Notes: generated by a model not told the origin, from the letters alone. Counted from the stretch's first letter, positions 8,205-16,544 are shown. The stretch is DNA of 64,000 bases from UBA7359 sp038142205 (GCA_038142205.1 JAYQJO010000001.1:434001-498000), one strand, 5' to 3'. Translations and numbers: made by a program.

Positions 8205-8993
8205 TTACGTTTTGTTGTCCTTGACCTTATGTTTCATTCTTCTTACTTGTCGCCCAAAACTACCAAAAGAATCTTCTAATTTTGTGACATCGGGATATAA
8301 AGATATTTGCTCTGTGAAGAGTTTATGTAACTCTTTCTTATCAATAGAATTTTCACCGGCTGCATCTTCTATTAAATAGATGAAAAAGTTTAAAAGAGGA
8401 TATTTAACTGATGCGCCTTTAGGATAACTACCTTTAACTGCCTTTGATAAATTATCAAAGAAAAAACCATCTTCTTCCATGACAGCTTTCGCAATAATCT
8501 TTGTTGCGGTTTCAGTATTTAATACGCATGGATCAATATTTACAGCTTTTAAAAAGGAATCCTTATGACCATTAAGTCCCTCATCTAATAATTTATTTAA
8601 ATCTACTCTATATGCAGCTACACATATTCCATGCATGACTAAACAGATCATATGTGCAATAAGATGAGCAATTTTCTCAGGGTCAACACTATCAACATCA
8701 AGAGGAGACTCATAATCAGATGATAATAAATCGATCATATATTGTTGCGGGTCTTCAGTAGTTACAGCATTAAGAACTTCATTCTCCATCAACAACAAGC
8801 TTATGAGGCTTGCCGTAACCTCATTAAGGCTAGATTCATATAACTTGTACCATCTGGGAGTATATTGATCTGGTGCTAACGGTGTGTTTTCGATATTTTC
8901 AAAATCTTCTATAAATCCATTAACAAACTTACAGAAGATATTATAAAAATCGATGACTTGCTGTGAGGATAATTTTCCGAATTCCTTTTCCAC
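8205..8993 (-). CDS. Hypothetical protein downstream of the restriction-modification genes
   Basis: This 262-residue soluble protein starts with GTG at 8993, 17 bp after the end of the endonuclease gene, so it is probably co-transcribed with the restriction-modification genes. It is predicted to be mainly helical (HLIAHMICLVMHGICVAAYR in the middle) with acidic patches. No catalytic motif, signal peptide or clear membrane segment is visible. I do not recognise the family. Its position within the element suggests accessory cargo, possibly a third component of the modification locus, but that is inference from neighbourhood only. Confidence 0.55.
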   Translation of the reverse strand: MEKEFGKLSSQQVIDFYNIFCKFVNGFIEDFENIENTPLAPDQYTPRWYKLYESSLNEVTASLISLLLMENEVLNAVTTEDPQQYMIDLLSSDYESPLDVDSVDPEKIAHLIAHMICLVMHGICVAAYRVDLNKLLDEGLNGHKDSFLKAVNIDPCVLNTETATKIIAKAVMEEDGFFFDNLSKAVKGSYPKGASVKYPLLNFFIYLIEDAAGENSIDKKELHKLFTEQISLYPDVTKLEDSFGSFGRQVRRMKHKVKDNKT

Positions 8994-9010
8994 AATTTAA
9001 TTTGAGATAT

Positions 9011-10159
9011 CTATTCGGGATCTTGTAAAACTATGACATCTTGCTCTTCAGCTTCAACATTAAATTCAACCCTACTCTGCAAAACAATCTCTTCAATAAC
9101 TTTTGTTCCTAACTCTGACTTTAATACTTGTTCAAAAATTTCCATTAATTTTGGTATATTTATAATTTCTTCTACAGATTCAATATACTTATTCACAATA
9201 GCTTTTACTTTGTATTTTTCAGAAGCTTGTTTAGTGAGTTTTCCTATTATTACATCAGGATCATCATCAGTCTTTACAACGAATGTTATTGGATACCTTT
9301 GTACCTTGTCTATATCTAAAAAATATTTACCCGCATCAATTGTCTCTGTGACTTGAAAAAATCGTCCAAGCGGCTTCATTACAAAATCTATACCGCCATC
9401 ATTGGCATTTGTACGACCAGTTTTGTATAAAATTAAAGTCTCTTCATTTAAGGCATCTGGTGACCATCCCCAATATATACTTTTATCGGCATAATAATGT
9501 TTTAATACTGAATAACTGGCAATTTCAAATATGCGGGCATCTACATTTGGCCTAAACAAACTTTTTATGAAATCTATAGCTTTATCTGGAGATTCATTTT
9601 GTATATCGATTATCTCCTTACATTAATCCATAAACTCAGAAAAAGCGCTTTTCCTTGCATCAATATACGCTTCAATTATTTGTTTAATAGGACTTGCTAA
9701 GTTAACCGTTTTTCCATCTACATCTACTTTTATTAGATGCTCATTTATCCAGTATCTATTAGAATCGGCATCACGAATTATTGGTTGATTTTCACAGGTG
9801 GGAAAATACTTTTTAAACTCTTCATTTAGTCTATGATTAAGTGCATGATTCTGTAATTTACTACCAAAGGGCAATTCTCTTTGCCGTTTAAATAAATCAG
9901 AAAATTTAGCTCCTTCGTAGTCCTCATAATTATTTTTTTCTAAATAACCATTATTTATATAGTCTTCTACAAGTACATAAATAGCATAATGATTAGCAAA
10001 ACCTGCTCGTGACTTAGAACCGCGATTTGCTGCTTTAGTTTTTATATTTAGATACTGAAGGATCTCGCTATCTTCAAGAAGAATAGATCCAATATTGTCT
10101 GTATGGTCATCTAAAATAGATTCAATTTTATTGGTAAAATCATGTCGAAGTATTGACAC
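9011..10159 (-). pseudogene. Type II restriction endonuclease split by an in-frame TAA
   Basis: Two segments in the same frame, 10159-9623 and 9622-9011, are separated only by the TAA at 9623-9625. Together they would encode about 381 residues. The N-terminal part (RHDFTNKIESILDDHTDNIG) and C-terminal part (ARIFEIASYSVLKHYYADKS, then GGIDFVMKPLGRFFQVTET) look like one restriction enzyme. The GGIDF ... FFQVTE region resembles a PD-(D/E)XK-like core, although the final Lys is not evident. The gene overlaps the methyltransferase gene by 20 bp, a common restriction-modification layout. If the stop is real the enzyme is probably inactive while the methylase persists. Family by context and motif, not certain. 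Confidence 0.65.
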
Positions 10160-11026
10160 TAAATAACTCCCCTGTCATTTCATCTCTTTTAGCATTTTTA
10201 CCATTCTTTATCACTGTTGATTTCTCAGGCTTTCGTAATACCTCGCCATTGAATTCGCTATAATCCAAGACTCTTCTTAGACCAATTTTTAGATATTCCT
10301 CTTGTGATTCAATACTAATTGTTCTTCTATTCAATGACTTTGCAACTGATGCAGTTGAAAATGTACCTGAAAAAGGATCTAATACAATATCTTCCCGATT
10401 ACTACTCGCTTTGATTATCCTTTCTAATAATGACTCAGGTTTTTGTGATGGATGTACTTCATATTCACCCATTCGATATCTAACTCTAGGGATATTCCAT
10501 ACATTCCCTGGTACTTTTTTAGTGTTATATGGTTTTGGTACATCGCCTCTATAATTAATTAATTTACGCTGAGAACCAGTTTTTGCTTCGACAAGAATAT
10601 CATCTGCATTGAACGTATAGTCTTTTGAATTTTTTACACAATGGAGTATAGGCTCGTACATTGAACCATAATATTTCTTTGCTTGGACACCAGAACTATC
10701 ATATGACCATATTATTCTACTTAAAATAGTCAGCTTATCTCGAAGATATAAATCGAAATATGGCATGGCTTGAGTACTAGTCATTATGTACATACTTCCA
10801 TTGTCTTTTAAGATTCTAATACACTCATCAATCCATTGATAAGCCCATTCTGCATAGTGTAAATCCGAAGGCCATCGATCATTAAATTCTGAAAACTTTT
10901 TCCTATATTATATGGAGGATCAACAAAAATTAAGTCTATTGATGCATCAGCTATATTTGATTTTAATACGTCGAGAGCATCGCCATGGTAAATGGTATGA
11001 TTTTGATTATCATAAACTTCAGCCAA
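10140..11026 (-). pseudogene. YhdJ-like DNA adenine methyltransferase with one frameshift
   Basis: Adding one T to the run at 10897-10901 restores a 295-residue beta-class N6-adenine methyltransferase. Motif IV is DPPYNIGK near residue 36. The SAM-binding DPFSGTFSTASVA is near residue 215. Long stretches are near-identical to E. coli YhdJ as I remember it (IWSYDSSGVQAKK, YGSMYEPIL, KVPGNVW, HPSQKPESLL). YhdJ methylates ATGCAT, so the same site is predicted here. Unlike YhdJ, which is solitary, this gene is followed by a putative endonuclease. The frameshift is probably a base-calling error because the remainder is intact. Confidence 0.85.
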
Positions 11027-11508
11027 TTAAAATTTCCTCCGAATTAAGCATTAGTTAACTAATTCAATCTCGACAGAACCGTTTGAAGATTCCAACTTAG
11101 TAATGGAATTAATATTGAGGTTCAATTATGACATAGCAATAACTTAATTAGTAAGAGTAATTTGTGTCTAATTGACAATGGATGAAACCTGATTCACCCC
11201 AAGTGAACAAGGTTTTGGCACAGAGCATATGCTGTAAGTGACTGTTTTAGTTAATAGTGAATGATTTCAGTTCAGGCTCATAACGCTAGGGTCGGTGGTT
11301 TACTGCTCATAGCCACTATATATTACATGCATTCACTGATTAATTAATAAAGCAATCTTCGACTATGCTAGCTTTTAGAACTTTTCTACAATTTTATTGC
11401 AGAATTTATAGAAATAACTAAAAAACGATAACTTGCTAAATCGATAATTTTCCGAATTTGTTTTCATTCGCGTTTATTTCTAGAATCATAAAGTTTATAT
11501 AGAAATAT
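11027..11508. other. Gene-free stretch with decayed attachment region
   Basis: This 480-bp AT-rich interval between the methyltransferase gene and the metallopeptidase gene has no convincing reading frame. It contains a degenerate tRNA-Met 3' fragment with a scrap of integrase 3' end (11274-11373), and a 15-bp word (aaggttttggcacag, 11209-11223) repeated at 12500-12514. It probably marks the right boundary of the element that begins at 5211, plus older insertion debris. Confidence 0.6.
11274..11373 (+). repeat. Decayed att copy: tRNA-Met 3' end plus integrase 3' tail
   Basis: About 100 bp align with 5209-5313. They share tcataacgctnggGTCGGTGG, the acceptor end catagccac, and the 3' end of the integrase gene (aatcttcgactntgc). 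The copy has small deletions in the T-arm and several substitutions, so neither a tRNA nor an integrase is encoded. It is best explained as the far attachment site of the 6-kb element 5211-11275 together with a relic of an earlier related element in the same tRNA-Met target. Confidence 0.75.
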
Positions 11509-11976
11509 TTAGTATTCACTATGCATGTATTTTATTTCTAAATCATCGGCAACTTTCTCTATATCGCCCCTACATGATATATCTAGATTTTGTCCACATT
11601 CGTATTGATAATGATGCACTAGCTCATGTAACAAGACTGCCTTACCTCTTTTTGTTTTTAAATCAACTAGCTTATTCAAATAGATGTGTTTTTTTTCATA
11701 ATTATAAAGTCCGAATATAATAATATTCGTTTTTTCACAGTCATACTCTCTATCTGAATCATCGTATTTTATTTTAGCCATTTCACAAAGCTGTTTATTA
11801 CTTAAAAATTTAATACCAGGGTGTTTGATATTTTTTTTCTGAAATTGGTAATTATTATCTAGCCATATTGATAATTCATCCATGATTAAATTATATTCAT
11901 CATTTTGAACAAGATGATGAGAAAGTACATTTTGAGAAAAAAATAAAACGACACCTAGTAAATATAAAAAAGGCAT
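11509..11976 (-). CDS. Exported putative zinc metallopeptidase
   Basis: A 155-residue protein with an N-terminal signal-like segment (FLYLLGVVLFFSQNVLS). The motif LLHELVHHYQYECG near residues 117-130 is an HExxH zinc-peptidase signature. An acidic residue in EKVADDLEIKY about 25 residues later could be the third ligand. The rest resembles small secreted proteins of the DUF6647 kind, but I am unsure of the exact family. Its start overlaps the stop of the CBS-domain gene (ATGA-type overlap), so the two are co-transcribed. The substrate is unknown. Very AT-rich, like other accessory genes here. Confidence 0.65.
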   Translation of the reverse strand: MPFLYLLGVVLFFSQNVLSHHLVQNDEYNLIMDELSIWLDNNYQFQKKNIKHPGIKFLSNKQLCEMAKIKYDDSDREYDCEKTNIIIFGLYNYEKKHIYLNKLVDLKTKRGKAVLLHELVHHYQYECGQNLDISCRGDIEKVADDLEIKYMHSEY

Positions 11977-12350
11977 TACTCACTACTGATTGATTTAGCA
12001 ATCAGTTTTAACATATCAAGTGCCGACACAACGCCAATGAGATTGGCATTTTCGTCTTCGACTATTAGATGATGTATATTTTCATCAACCATTATTTTGA
12101 TTGCATGAGAAATATTATCCGTCGCCTTTATTTTTTTTAAGTTATGCGAGCAAACTTGCCAAGCTTGTAATGCCTGAAAGTTTTTCTCATTCTTTTCAAG
12201 TTCGACCATATCTTGTTCTGTAATTATGCCAAAGATATGGTTGTTATCATCGATAACAGCAATACTAGACTCTCTTTTCCAATCGACTTGCTTAAGTATA
12301 TAGTTCACAGATTGAGTATAATTTACACATTTAAATTTATGTAATTGCAT
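11976..12350 (-). CDS. CBS-domain pair protein
   Basis: A stand-alone Bateman module of about 124 residues with two CBS repeats: SVNYILKQVDWKRESSIAVIDDNNHIFGIITEQDM, and ISHAIKIMVDENIHHLIVEDENANLIGVVSALDML. Both contain the usual I-V/I-D/E and G-I/V-I/V strands that bind adenine nucleotides. I use the ATG at 12350; a TTG at 12374 would add eight residues, and neither has a good ribosome-binding site. It is followed directly by the metallopeptidase gene. The role is probably regulatory sensing of a nucleotide ligand; the partner is unknown. Confidence 0.8.
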   Translation of the reverse strand: MQLHKFKCVNYTQSVNYILKQVDWKRESSIAVIDDNNHIFGIITEQDMVELEKNEKNFQALQAWQVCSHNLKKIKATDNISHAIKIMVDENIHHLIVEDENANLIGVVSALDMLKLIAKSISSE

Positions 12351-12506
12351 CTGAAACTGGCTTGTTAAACTCAAGTAGATTAAAAATTTTTGTATTTGTG
12401 TCCATATGTACTAAATATAAAAAGTTATTATTAACTTAGGCAACACATATATTATGTCAATATATATATAGGTAAAAGCTAAAACATGAACAATTTAATA
12501 AGGTTT

Positions 12507-12522
12507 TGGCACAGCGCATGCT
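12507..12522 (+). promoter_or_regulatory. Sigma-54-like -24/-12 sequence without a downstream gene
   Basis: TGGCACAGCGCATGCT has the GG and GC doublets with the exact 10-bp gap of a sigma-54 promoter. It reads on the plus strand, toward the 3' ends of minus-strand genes, so no gene follows. It could drive an unannotated RNA antisense to the 67-aa gene, or it may be a relic. The word around it (aaggttttggcacag) recurs at 11209. Confidence 0.35.
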
Positions 12523-12556
12523 TAAGAGATGACGGTTCTCTTTCTAGATTTATAAA

Positions 12557-12760
12557 TCAATGTACATATTTTGAAATTAACTGCTTGCCTTTACGTGTAA
12601 TATAACCTTCATCACTAATAAAACCTTTATTCTTTGCTAAGGAGTAATCATAGTGCGCGTCATTAGCGGGAATATATACCGTTCCATCGCCGTAGCGATT
12701 ATTAAGTACGTCTGCGATTTTGATTTCATTCAATACTAATTCGTTGATTATTTGTACCAT
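12557..12760 (-). CDS. Small winged-helix-like protein, last gene of the manC operon
   Basis: A 67-residue protein whose C-terminal half (DYSLAKNKGFISDEGYITRKGKQLISKY) has the helix-beta-wing pattern seen at the end of winged HTH domains. The N-terminal part could be a helix. It lies 15 bp after the SLOG-family gene and is probably translated from the same message as manC. No family is recognised. It could be a small regulator of the polysaccharide locus, but that is inference from position. Confidence 0.5.
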   Translation of the reverse strand: MVQIINELVLNEIKIADVLNNRYGDGTVYIPANDAHYDYSLAKNKGFISDEGYITRKGKQLISKYVH

Positions 12761-12775
12761 TGTCTTACCGTTCTC

Positions 12776-13264
12776 CTAATGTATCAGTGTTAATGTATCT
12801 GGTATTGTTTTTGCGCTTTTCGTTTTTTCATCCAGTTCTGTACGCGTTATACCGCCTGTACCTACTAATGCGACTACGGGTTTATTACGTTTCAGAAATT
12901 CGGATTCAAGGTGTTTTGTGCCGTTTCCACCGCCGATGATGATTGCACCAGCGCAGAGTTCTGCAATCATGCGGTGTTTTTCTTCTGTGTCTTTTACGCT
13001 GATAACAACATCGCAATGGCTACTGTTATTCAGTTCGATATGATCTTCTAATACGGCTAATGTTTTTCCTTCGAATTCCTTTGCGCCTCTGAATGCACTA
13101 TTAAATGTCGAAGTCAGATTACCTGCTGTAACGATATAGCCTTTCTTTGCTAATGTCGCACCAGCGGAATAGGCCGCGACCTGGTTATAGGGACCGCATG
13201 GTTCTGCAAAGCCAAGTATAGCGACATGTTCTTTTACATTATCCTGTTCAGGTCTACTTATCAT
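12776..13264 (-). CDS. SLOG-fold nucleotide-binding protein (TIGR00725-like)
   Basis: A 162-residue Rossmann-type protein. It starts with VAILGFAEPCGPYNQVAAYSAG, continues with KKGYIVTAGNLT, and has the nucleotide-binding glycine loop GAIIIGGGNGTKHLESEF near residues 104-121. These features match the SLOG/lysine-decarboxylase-like superfamily, which binds or cleaves nucleotide-derived ligands. The usual LOG loop PGGxGT is replaced here by GGGNGT, as in the TIGR00725 subgroup. The ATG overlaps the manC stop by 4 bp, so it is co-expressed with a GDP-mannose enzyme. That is unusual and may point to a role in nucleotide-sugar control. Confidence 0.75.
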   Translation of the reverse strand: MISRPEQDNVKEHVAILGFAEPCGPYNQVAAYSAGATLAKKGYIVTAGNLTSTFNSAFRGAKEFEGKTLAVLEDHIELNNSSHCDVVISVKDTEEKHRMIAELCAGAIIIGGGNGTKHLESEFLKRNKPVVALVGTGGITRTELDEKTKSAKTIPDTLTLIH

Positions 13265-14757
13265 GACAATAAGCTCCTTTGTTCTTGCGCAACATTTTGG
13301 CTGGTTAATACATTAAGTGTTGTATCAATACGTCCATAGTTGTCTTCTAAACGAACGATATCATCTTCACCAAGATAGTTTCCGCATTGCACTTCGATCA
13401 GGTTTAAGGTTTCTGTTCCATTGTTCTTTAATCGATGTACCTCACCTTTTGGAATATAAACCGATTCATTCGGACCTAGGATAAGTTCGTCTTCGCCAAC
13501 TTCAACTACAGCAACACCGTGTACCACTATCCAATGCTCTGAACGATGATGATGGTATTGTTTTGATAACACGCCACCGGGTTCAACCGTGATATGTTTT
13601 ACTTGATGTTGTGAGCCTTGATCGATACTGGTGTACGTTCCCCAAGGTCGATTCACTGTTGCTGGTTGTTTGGTTTCTTCTCTGTTTTGTAGATTGAGTT
13701 TATCGACGACTTTTTTTACATCTTGTGATCTGTTTTTATGCGAAATTAATAATGCATCATCGGTATCGACAACAATCAGATCATGTAAGCCAATCGTTGA
13801 AACCAATTTTTTATTACTGCGAATATAACAATCCGCAGTAGAGTCCATCACAACATTACCGGAGGTGACATTGCCGTACATATCTTTATCGCCATTTTCT
13901 AACAAGCTTAACCATGAACCTGCATCAGACCATTTGAATAGACCTTCTACTACTGAAGCTTTATTCGTATGTTCCATCACTGCATAATCAACTGACACTG
14001 CTGGTAACGACTCAAAATACACTGTAACCGGGTGTATGACGTTTTCATGATGACTAGCATGTAAATAAGCTTGATTTACTTCAACAACCATATCCGGTTG
14101 GTTTTCTGCGAGTTCATTAATGTATTGTAAAGCTGAGAACATAAAGATGCCGCTGTTCCAGTAGAAATTACCTTGTGCCAGCATATCTTCAGCAACGCTT
14201 AGTTGTGGTTTTTCAACAAACTGCTTTAAATTGAAAGCACGTGTTTTATTTCGATTATTTAATTCTTCACCTGACTCGATATAACCGTATCCGGTTTCTG
14301 GGTAATCGGGTTTAATTCCAAAGGTTACCATCTTGCCACGGTTACATTCATTGTGTGCCAGTTCTATTGCATCATAAAAGTGTTCATCATTATCAATAAC
14401 ATGATCAGAAGGCATGACTAACATTATGCTGTCTGGTTCAGTGCTTAATATATGGTAAGCCGCTAATGCGATTGCCGGGGCAGTATTTTTTGCAACGGGT
14501 TCAAGAATAATTGCGCCCGCGTCTATATTTGCTTCTTTTAACTGTTGTTTAATCAGATGTTCATGATCTTTATTACCAACAATAATCGGTGCGTTGAAAT
14601 CATCCGTGTTTTTTACTCTATTTAATGTTTCAACAAACATACTTTTTTCTGACATTAAAGGTAGGAATTGCTTTGGCATCGCACTACGCGACATCGGCCA
14701 TAAGCGTGTACCTGAACCGCCTGACAAAATTACTGGATATATCTTTTTACTTTTCAT
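13261..14757 (-). CDS. manC: Mannose-1-phosphate guanylyltransferase / mannose-6-phosphate isomerase
   Basis: A 498-residue bifunctional type II enzyme (AlgA/ManC) that makes GDP-mannose from mannose-1-phosphate and GTP and can isomerise fructose-6-phosphate. The pyrophosphorylase loop is near the N-terminus (LSGGSGTRLWPMSRS, then MPKQFLPL). FVEKP lies near residue 185. The C-terminal cupin (KQYHHHRSEHWIVV, then ESVYIPKGEVHRL) carries the metal-binding isomerase site. Length and domains are complete. A sigma-54-type promoter on the minus strand (14807-14823) gives a leader of about 40 bases. It is divergent from algD and is followed by the SLOG and 67-residue genes. Confidence 0.95.
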   Translation of the reverse strand: MKSKKIYPVILSGGSGTRLWPMSRSAMPKQFLPLMSEKSMFVETLNRVKNTDDFNAPIIVGNKDHEHLIKQQLKEANIDAGAIILEPVAKNTAPAIALAAYHILSTEPDSIMLVMPSDHVIDNDEHFYDAIELAHNECNRGKMVTFGIKPDYPETGYGYIESGEELNNRNKTRAFNLKQFVEKPQLSVAEDMLAQGNFYWNSGIFMFSALQYINELAENQPDMVVEVNQAYLHASHHENVIHPVTVYFESLPAVSVDYAVMEHTNKASVVEGLFKWSDAGSWLSLLENGDKDMYGNVTSGNVVMDSTADCYIRSNKKLVSTIGLHDLIVVDTDDALLISHKNRSQDVKKVVDKLNLQNREETKQPATVNRPWGTYTSIDQGSQHQVKHITVEPGGVLSKQYHHHRSEHWIVVHGVAVVEVGEDELILGPNESVYIPKGEVHRLKNNGTETLNLIEVQCGNYLGEDDIVRLEDNYGRIDTTLNVLTSQNVAQEQRSLLS

Positions 14758-14806
14758 AATGTTTTCCTCTTCAATAAGTCATAATTTATTTTCTTGACCC
14801 TACTAT

Positions 14807-14823
14807 CGCAGTCTACGTGCCAA
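14807..14823 (-). promoter_or_regulatory. Sigma-54 promoter for the manC operon
   Basis: Read on the minus strand, TTGGCACGTAGACTGCG matches the -24 (TTGGCACG) and -12 (CTGCG) boxes, with the required 10 bases between GG and GC. Transcription would start near 14796, about 40 bases before the manC ATG. A matching promoter faces the other way toward algD about 200 bp away, so one enhancer-binding activator could serve both. Confidence 0.75.
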
Positions 14824-15021
14824 CTCTATTTTTAATAATAAAAACAGTAATTTAGGTTGTTTCCGTCAGTTTTTGAGAGACTTTTTCACTGTGCGATTTG
14901 CATTTTGCAAAGCGTTACGAGAATCGCTTTCGGAATATCGAATTCTTTTTCCAAGCCTGAATTGAATCTGGTTTCAATTAAGTATTTGTTTCTTATGAGT
15001 AAAACAAAAAATATCGAAGGT

Positions 15022-15037
15022 TGGCACAGTCCTCGCT
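15022..15037 (+). promoter_or_regulatory. Sigma-54 promoter for algD
   Basis: TGGCACAGTCCTCGCT has an excellent -24 box and a GC at the right distance (10 bases from GG). The -12 box (TCGCT) is one base from the usual TTGCW. The start would be near 15047, about 50 bases ahead of the algD ATG at 15100, which has its own ribosome-binding site (cgagga). The AT-rich segment upstream (14824-14870) could hold an IHF site. An ihfB gene is present in this window. Confidence 0.7.
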
Positions 15038-15099
15038 CTTACCCATGCAACGTAAAACTTTTATTTACATTTTTAATTTAAAAACACGAGGACTAAAAA

Positions 15100-16443
15100 A
15101 TGAGCACAGCAACATTGCAGCGAAATACAAATCTTACTGATAGCGCAGCACAAGCAAGGATGAATGTCATGCTTGGTAAATCAGTGTCTGAATTTATCGA
15201 AGAAGATAAAGCAAAAATTAGTATCTTCGGTTTAGGTTATGTCGGTGCAGTTTCTGCTGCCTGTTTTTGCGACCTAGGCCATGAAGTAATCGGTGTTGAC
15301 CCTGACGAAAAGAAAGTTGATCACATTAATAAAGGTGAATCTCCAATCGTTGAACATCAACTACCTGAACTTTTATCAATGGCAAATAAACTTGATTTAT
15401 TAAAAGCAACTCAAAACGCAGTAGCGGCCATTATTGAAACAGACATTACGTTTGTTAGCGTTGGTACACCAAGTAGTCCTGATGGCAGTTGTGACACAAC
15501 GTACTTACAACAAGCATCAATGCAAATTGGTGAAGCGATTAAATTAAAAGATTCTTATCACTTAGTTATGTATCGCAGTACCGTTCCTCCAAAAACAACA
15601 CGCGATATTATGATTCCTATTATTGAACAGGTCTCTGGTAAAAAGTGCGGTGTTGATTTTGGTGTTGCGTTTAACCCTGAGTTCTTACGTGAAAGTACGG
15701 CTATTAAAGATTTCTATGCGCCACCAAAAACAGTAATTGGTGCTTATGATGAAAAAGCAGGAGAGGTTGCTGCATCTTTATATGAAGGTAATGTGGAAGG
15801 AGAAATTATACAAACTTCAATAGAAGCGGCTGAGTTTGTTAAATATGTTGATAATACATGGCATGCCTTGAAAGTTGTATTTGGTAATGAGATTGGTCGT
15901 GTCTGTAAAGCGATGGATGTCGATAGCCATGAAGTCATGAATATTTTCTGTAAAGATACAAAATTAAATCTATCGCCTTATTACTTAATGCCGGGGTTTG
16001 CTTATGGTGGTTCTTGTTTACCAAAAGACACTCGCGGCATAAATCATTTAGCGAATACGCTGGATGTGAAAATACCTGTCATAAAAAATATCATGAAGAG
16101 TAATGAAACGCATATTGAACATGCAAAAGAAATGATAGAAATGATGCCAGGTAAAAAAGTTGGTTTTTTGGGTATTACATTTAAAGCGGGCACGGATGAT
16201 TTACGTGAAAGCCCAGCAATAGAATTAGTTAAGCAGCTTTCAGAAAGTGATTATGATATTAAGATTTTTGATCCAAATTTCACGCCTACACCATTGCATG
16301 ATACCGATCACACTCAAACTAAAATGAATGATGTTGGCACGATGTTATCAAGTATGGCAACGGAAGACAGTGATTCATTATTAACTGATTGCGATATGTT
16401 GGTCGTGACGCATAACGACGAATCATTTAAATCAATAGTGTAA
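15100..16443 (+). CDS. algD: GDP-mannose 6-dehydrogenase with truncated C-terminus
   Basis: This is an AlgD-type enzyme that oxidises GDP-mannose to GDP-mannuronate. The NAD-binding FGLGYVGAVSAACF starts near residue 43, after an N-terminal extension of about 40 residues. NPEFLRESTAIKDF near 190, the catalytic Cys in YGGSCLPKDTRG near 308, and FKAGTDDLRESPAIELV near 365 are all present and match Pseudomonas AlgD closely. A TAA at 16441 ends the frame, yet the same frame continues without another stop for 29 codons to a TAA at 16531-16533, ending in NGICW as AlgD proteins do. So the last 30 positions are cut off by one nonsense codon. Activity is uncertain. Confidence 0.9.
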   Translation: MSTATLQRNTNLTDSAAQARMNVMLGKSVSEFIEEDKAKISIFGLGYVGAVSAACFCDLGHEVIGVDPDEKKVDHINKGESPIVEHQLPELLSMANKLDLLKATQNAVAAIIETDITFVSVGTPSSPDGSCDTTYLQQASMQIGEAIKLKDSYHLVMYRSTVPPKTTRDIMIPIIEQVSGKKCGVDFGVAFNPEFLRESTAIKDFYAPPKTVIGAYDEKAGEVAASLYEGNVEGEIIQTSIEAAEFVKYVDNTWHALKVVFGNEIGRVCKAMDVDSHEVMNIFCKDTKLNLSPYYLMPGFAYGGSCLPKDTRGINHLANTLDVKIPVIKNIMKSNETHIEHAKEMIEMMPGKKVGFLGITFKAGTDDLRESPAIELVKQLSESDYDIKIFDPNFTPTPLHDTDHTQTKMNDVGTMLSSMATEDSDSLLTDCDMLVVTHNDESFKSIV

Positions 16444-16544
16444 CAGGCTAAAGGTAAGTTGCCTGTCATTGATTTGGTACGCATGGATGAGCAGCATACC
16501 AAGTCGGAACAAATCAACGGCATTTGTTGGTAAGGAGAATAAAT

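Noticed and set aside
11216..11235. Second sigma-54 promoter at the left copy of the repeated word
   Set aside because: The GG and GC doublets are 12 bases apart instead of 10, and no gene follows in that direction.
1631..16443. Reassignment of TAA as a sense codon
   Set aside because: Many intact genes in the window end at TAA at the expected family length, so general recoding is not tenable.
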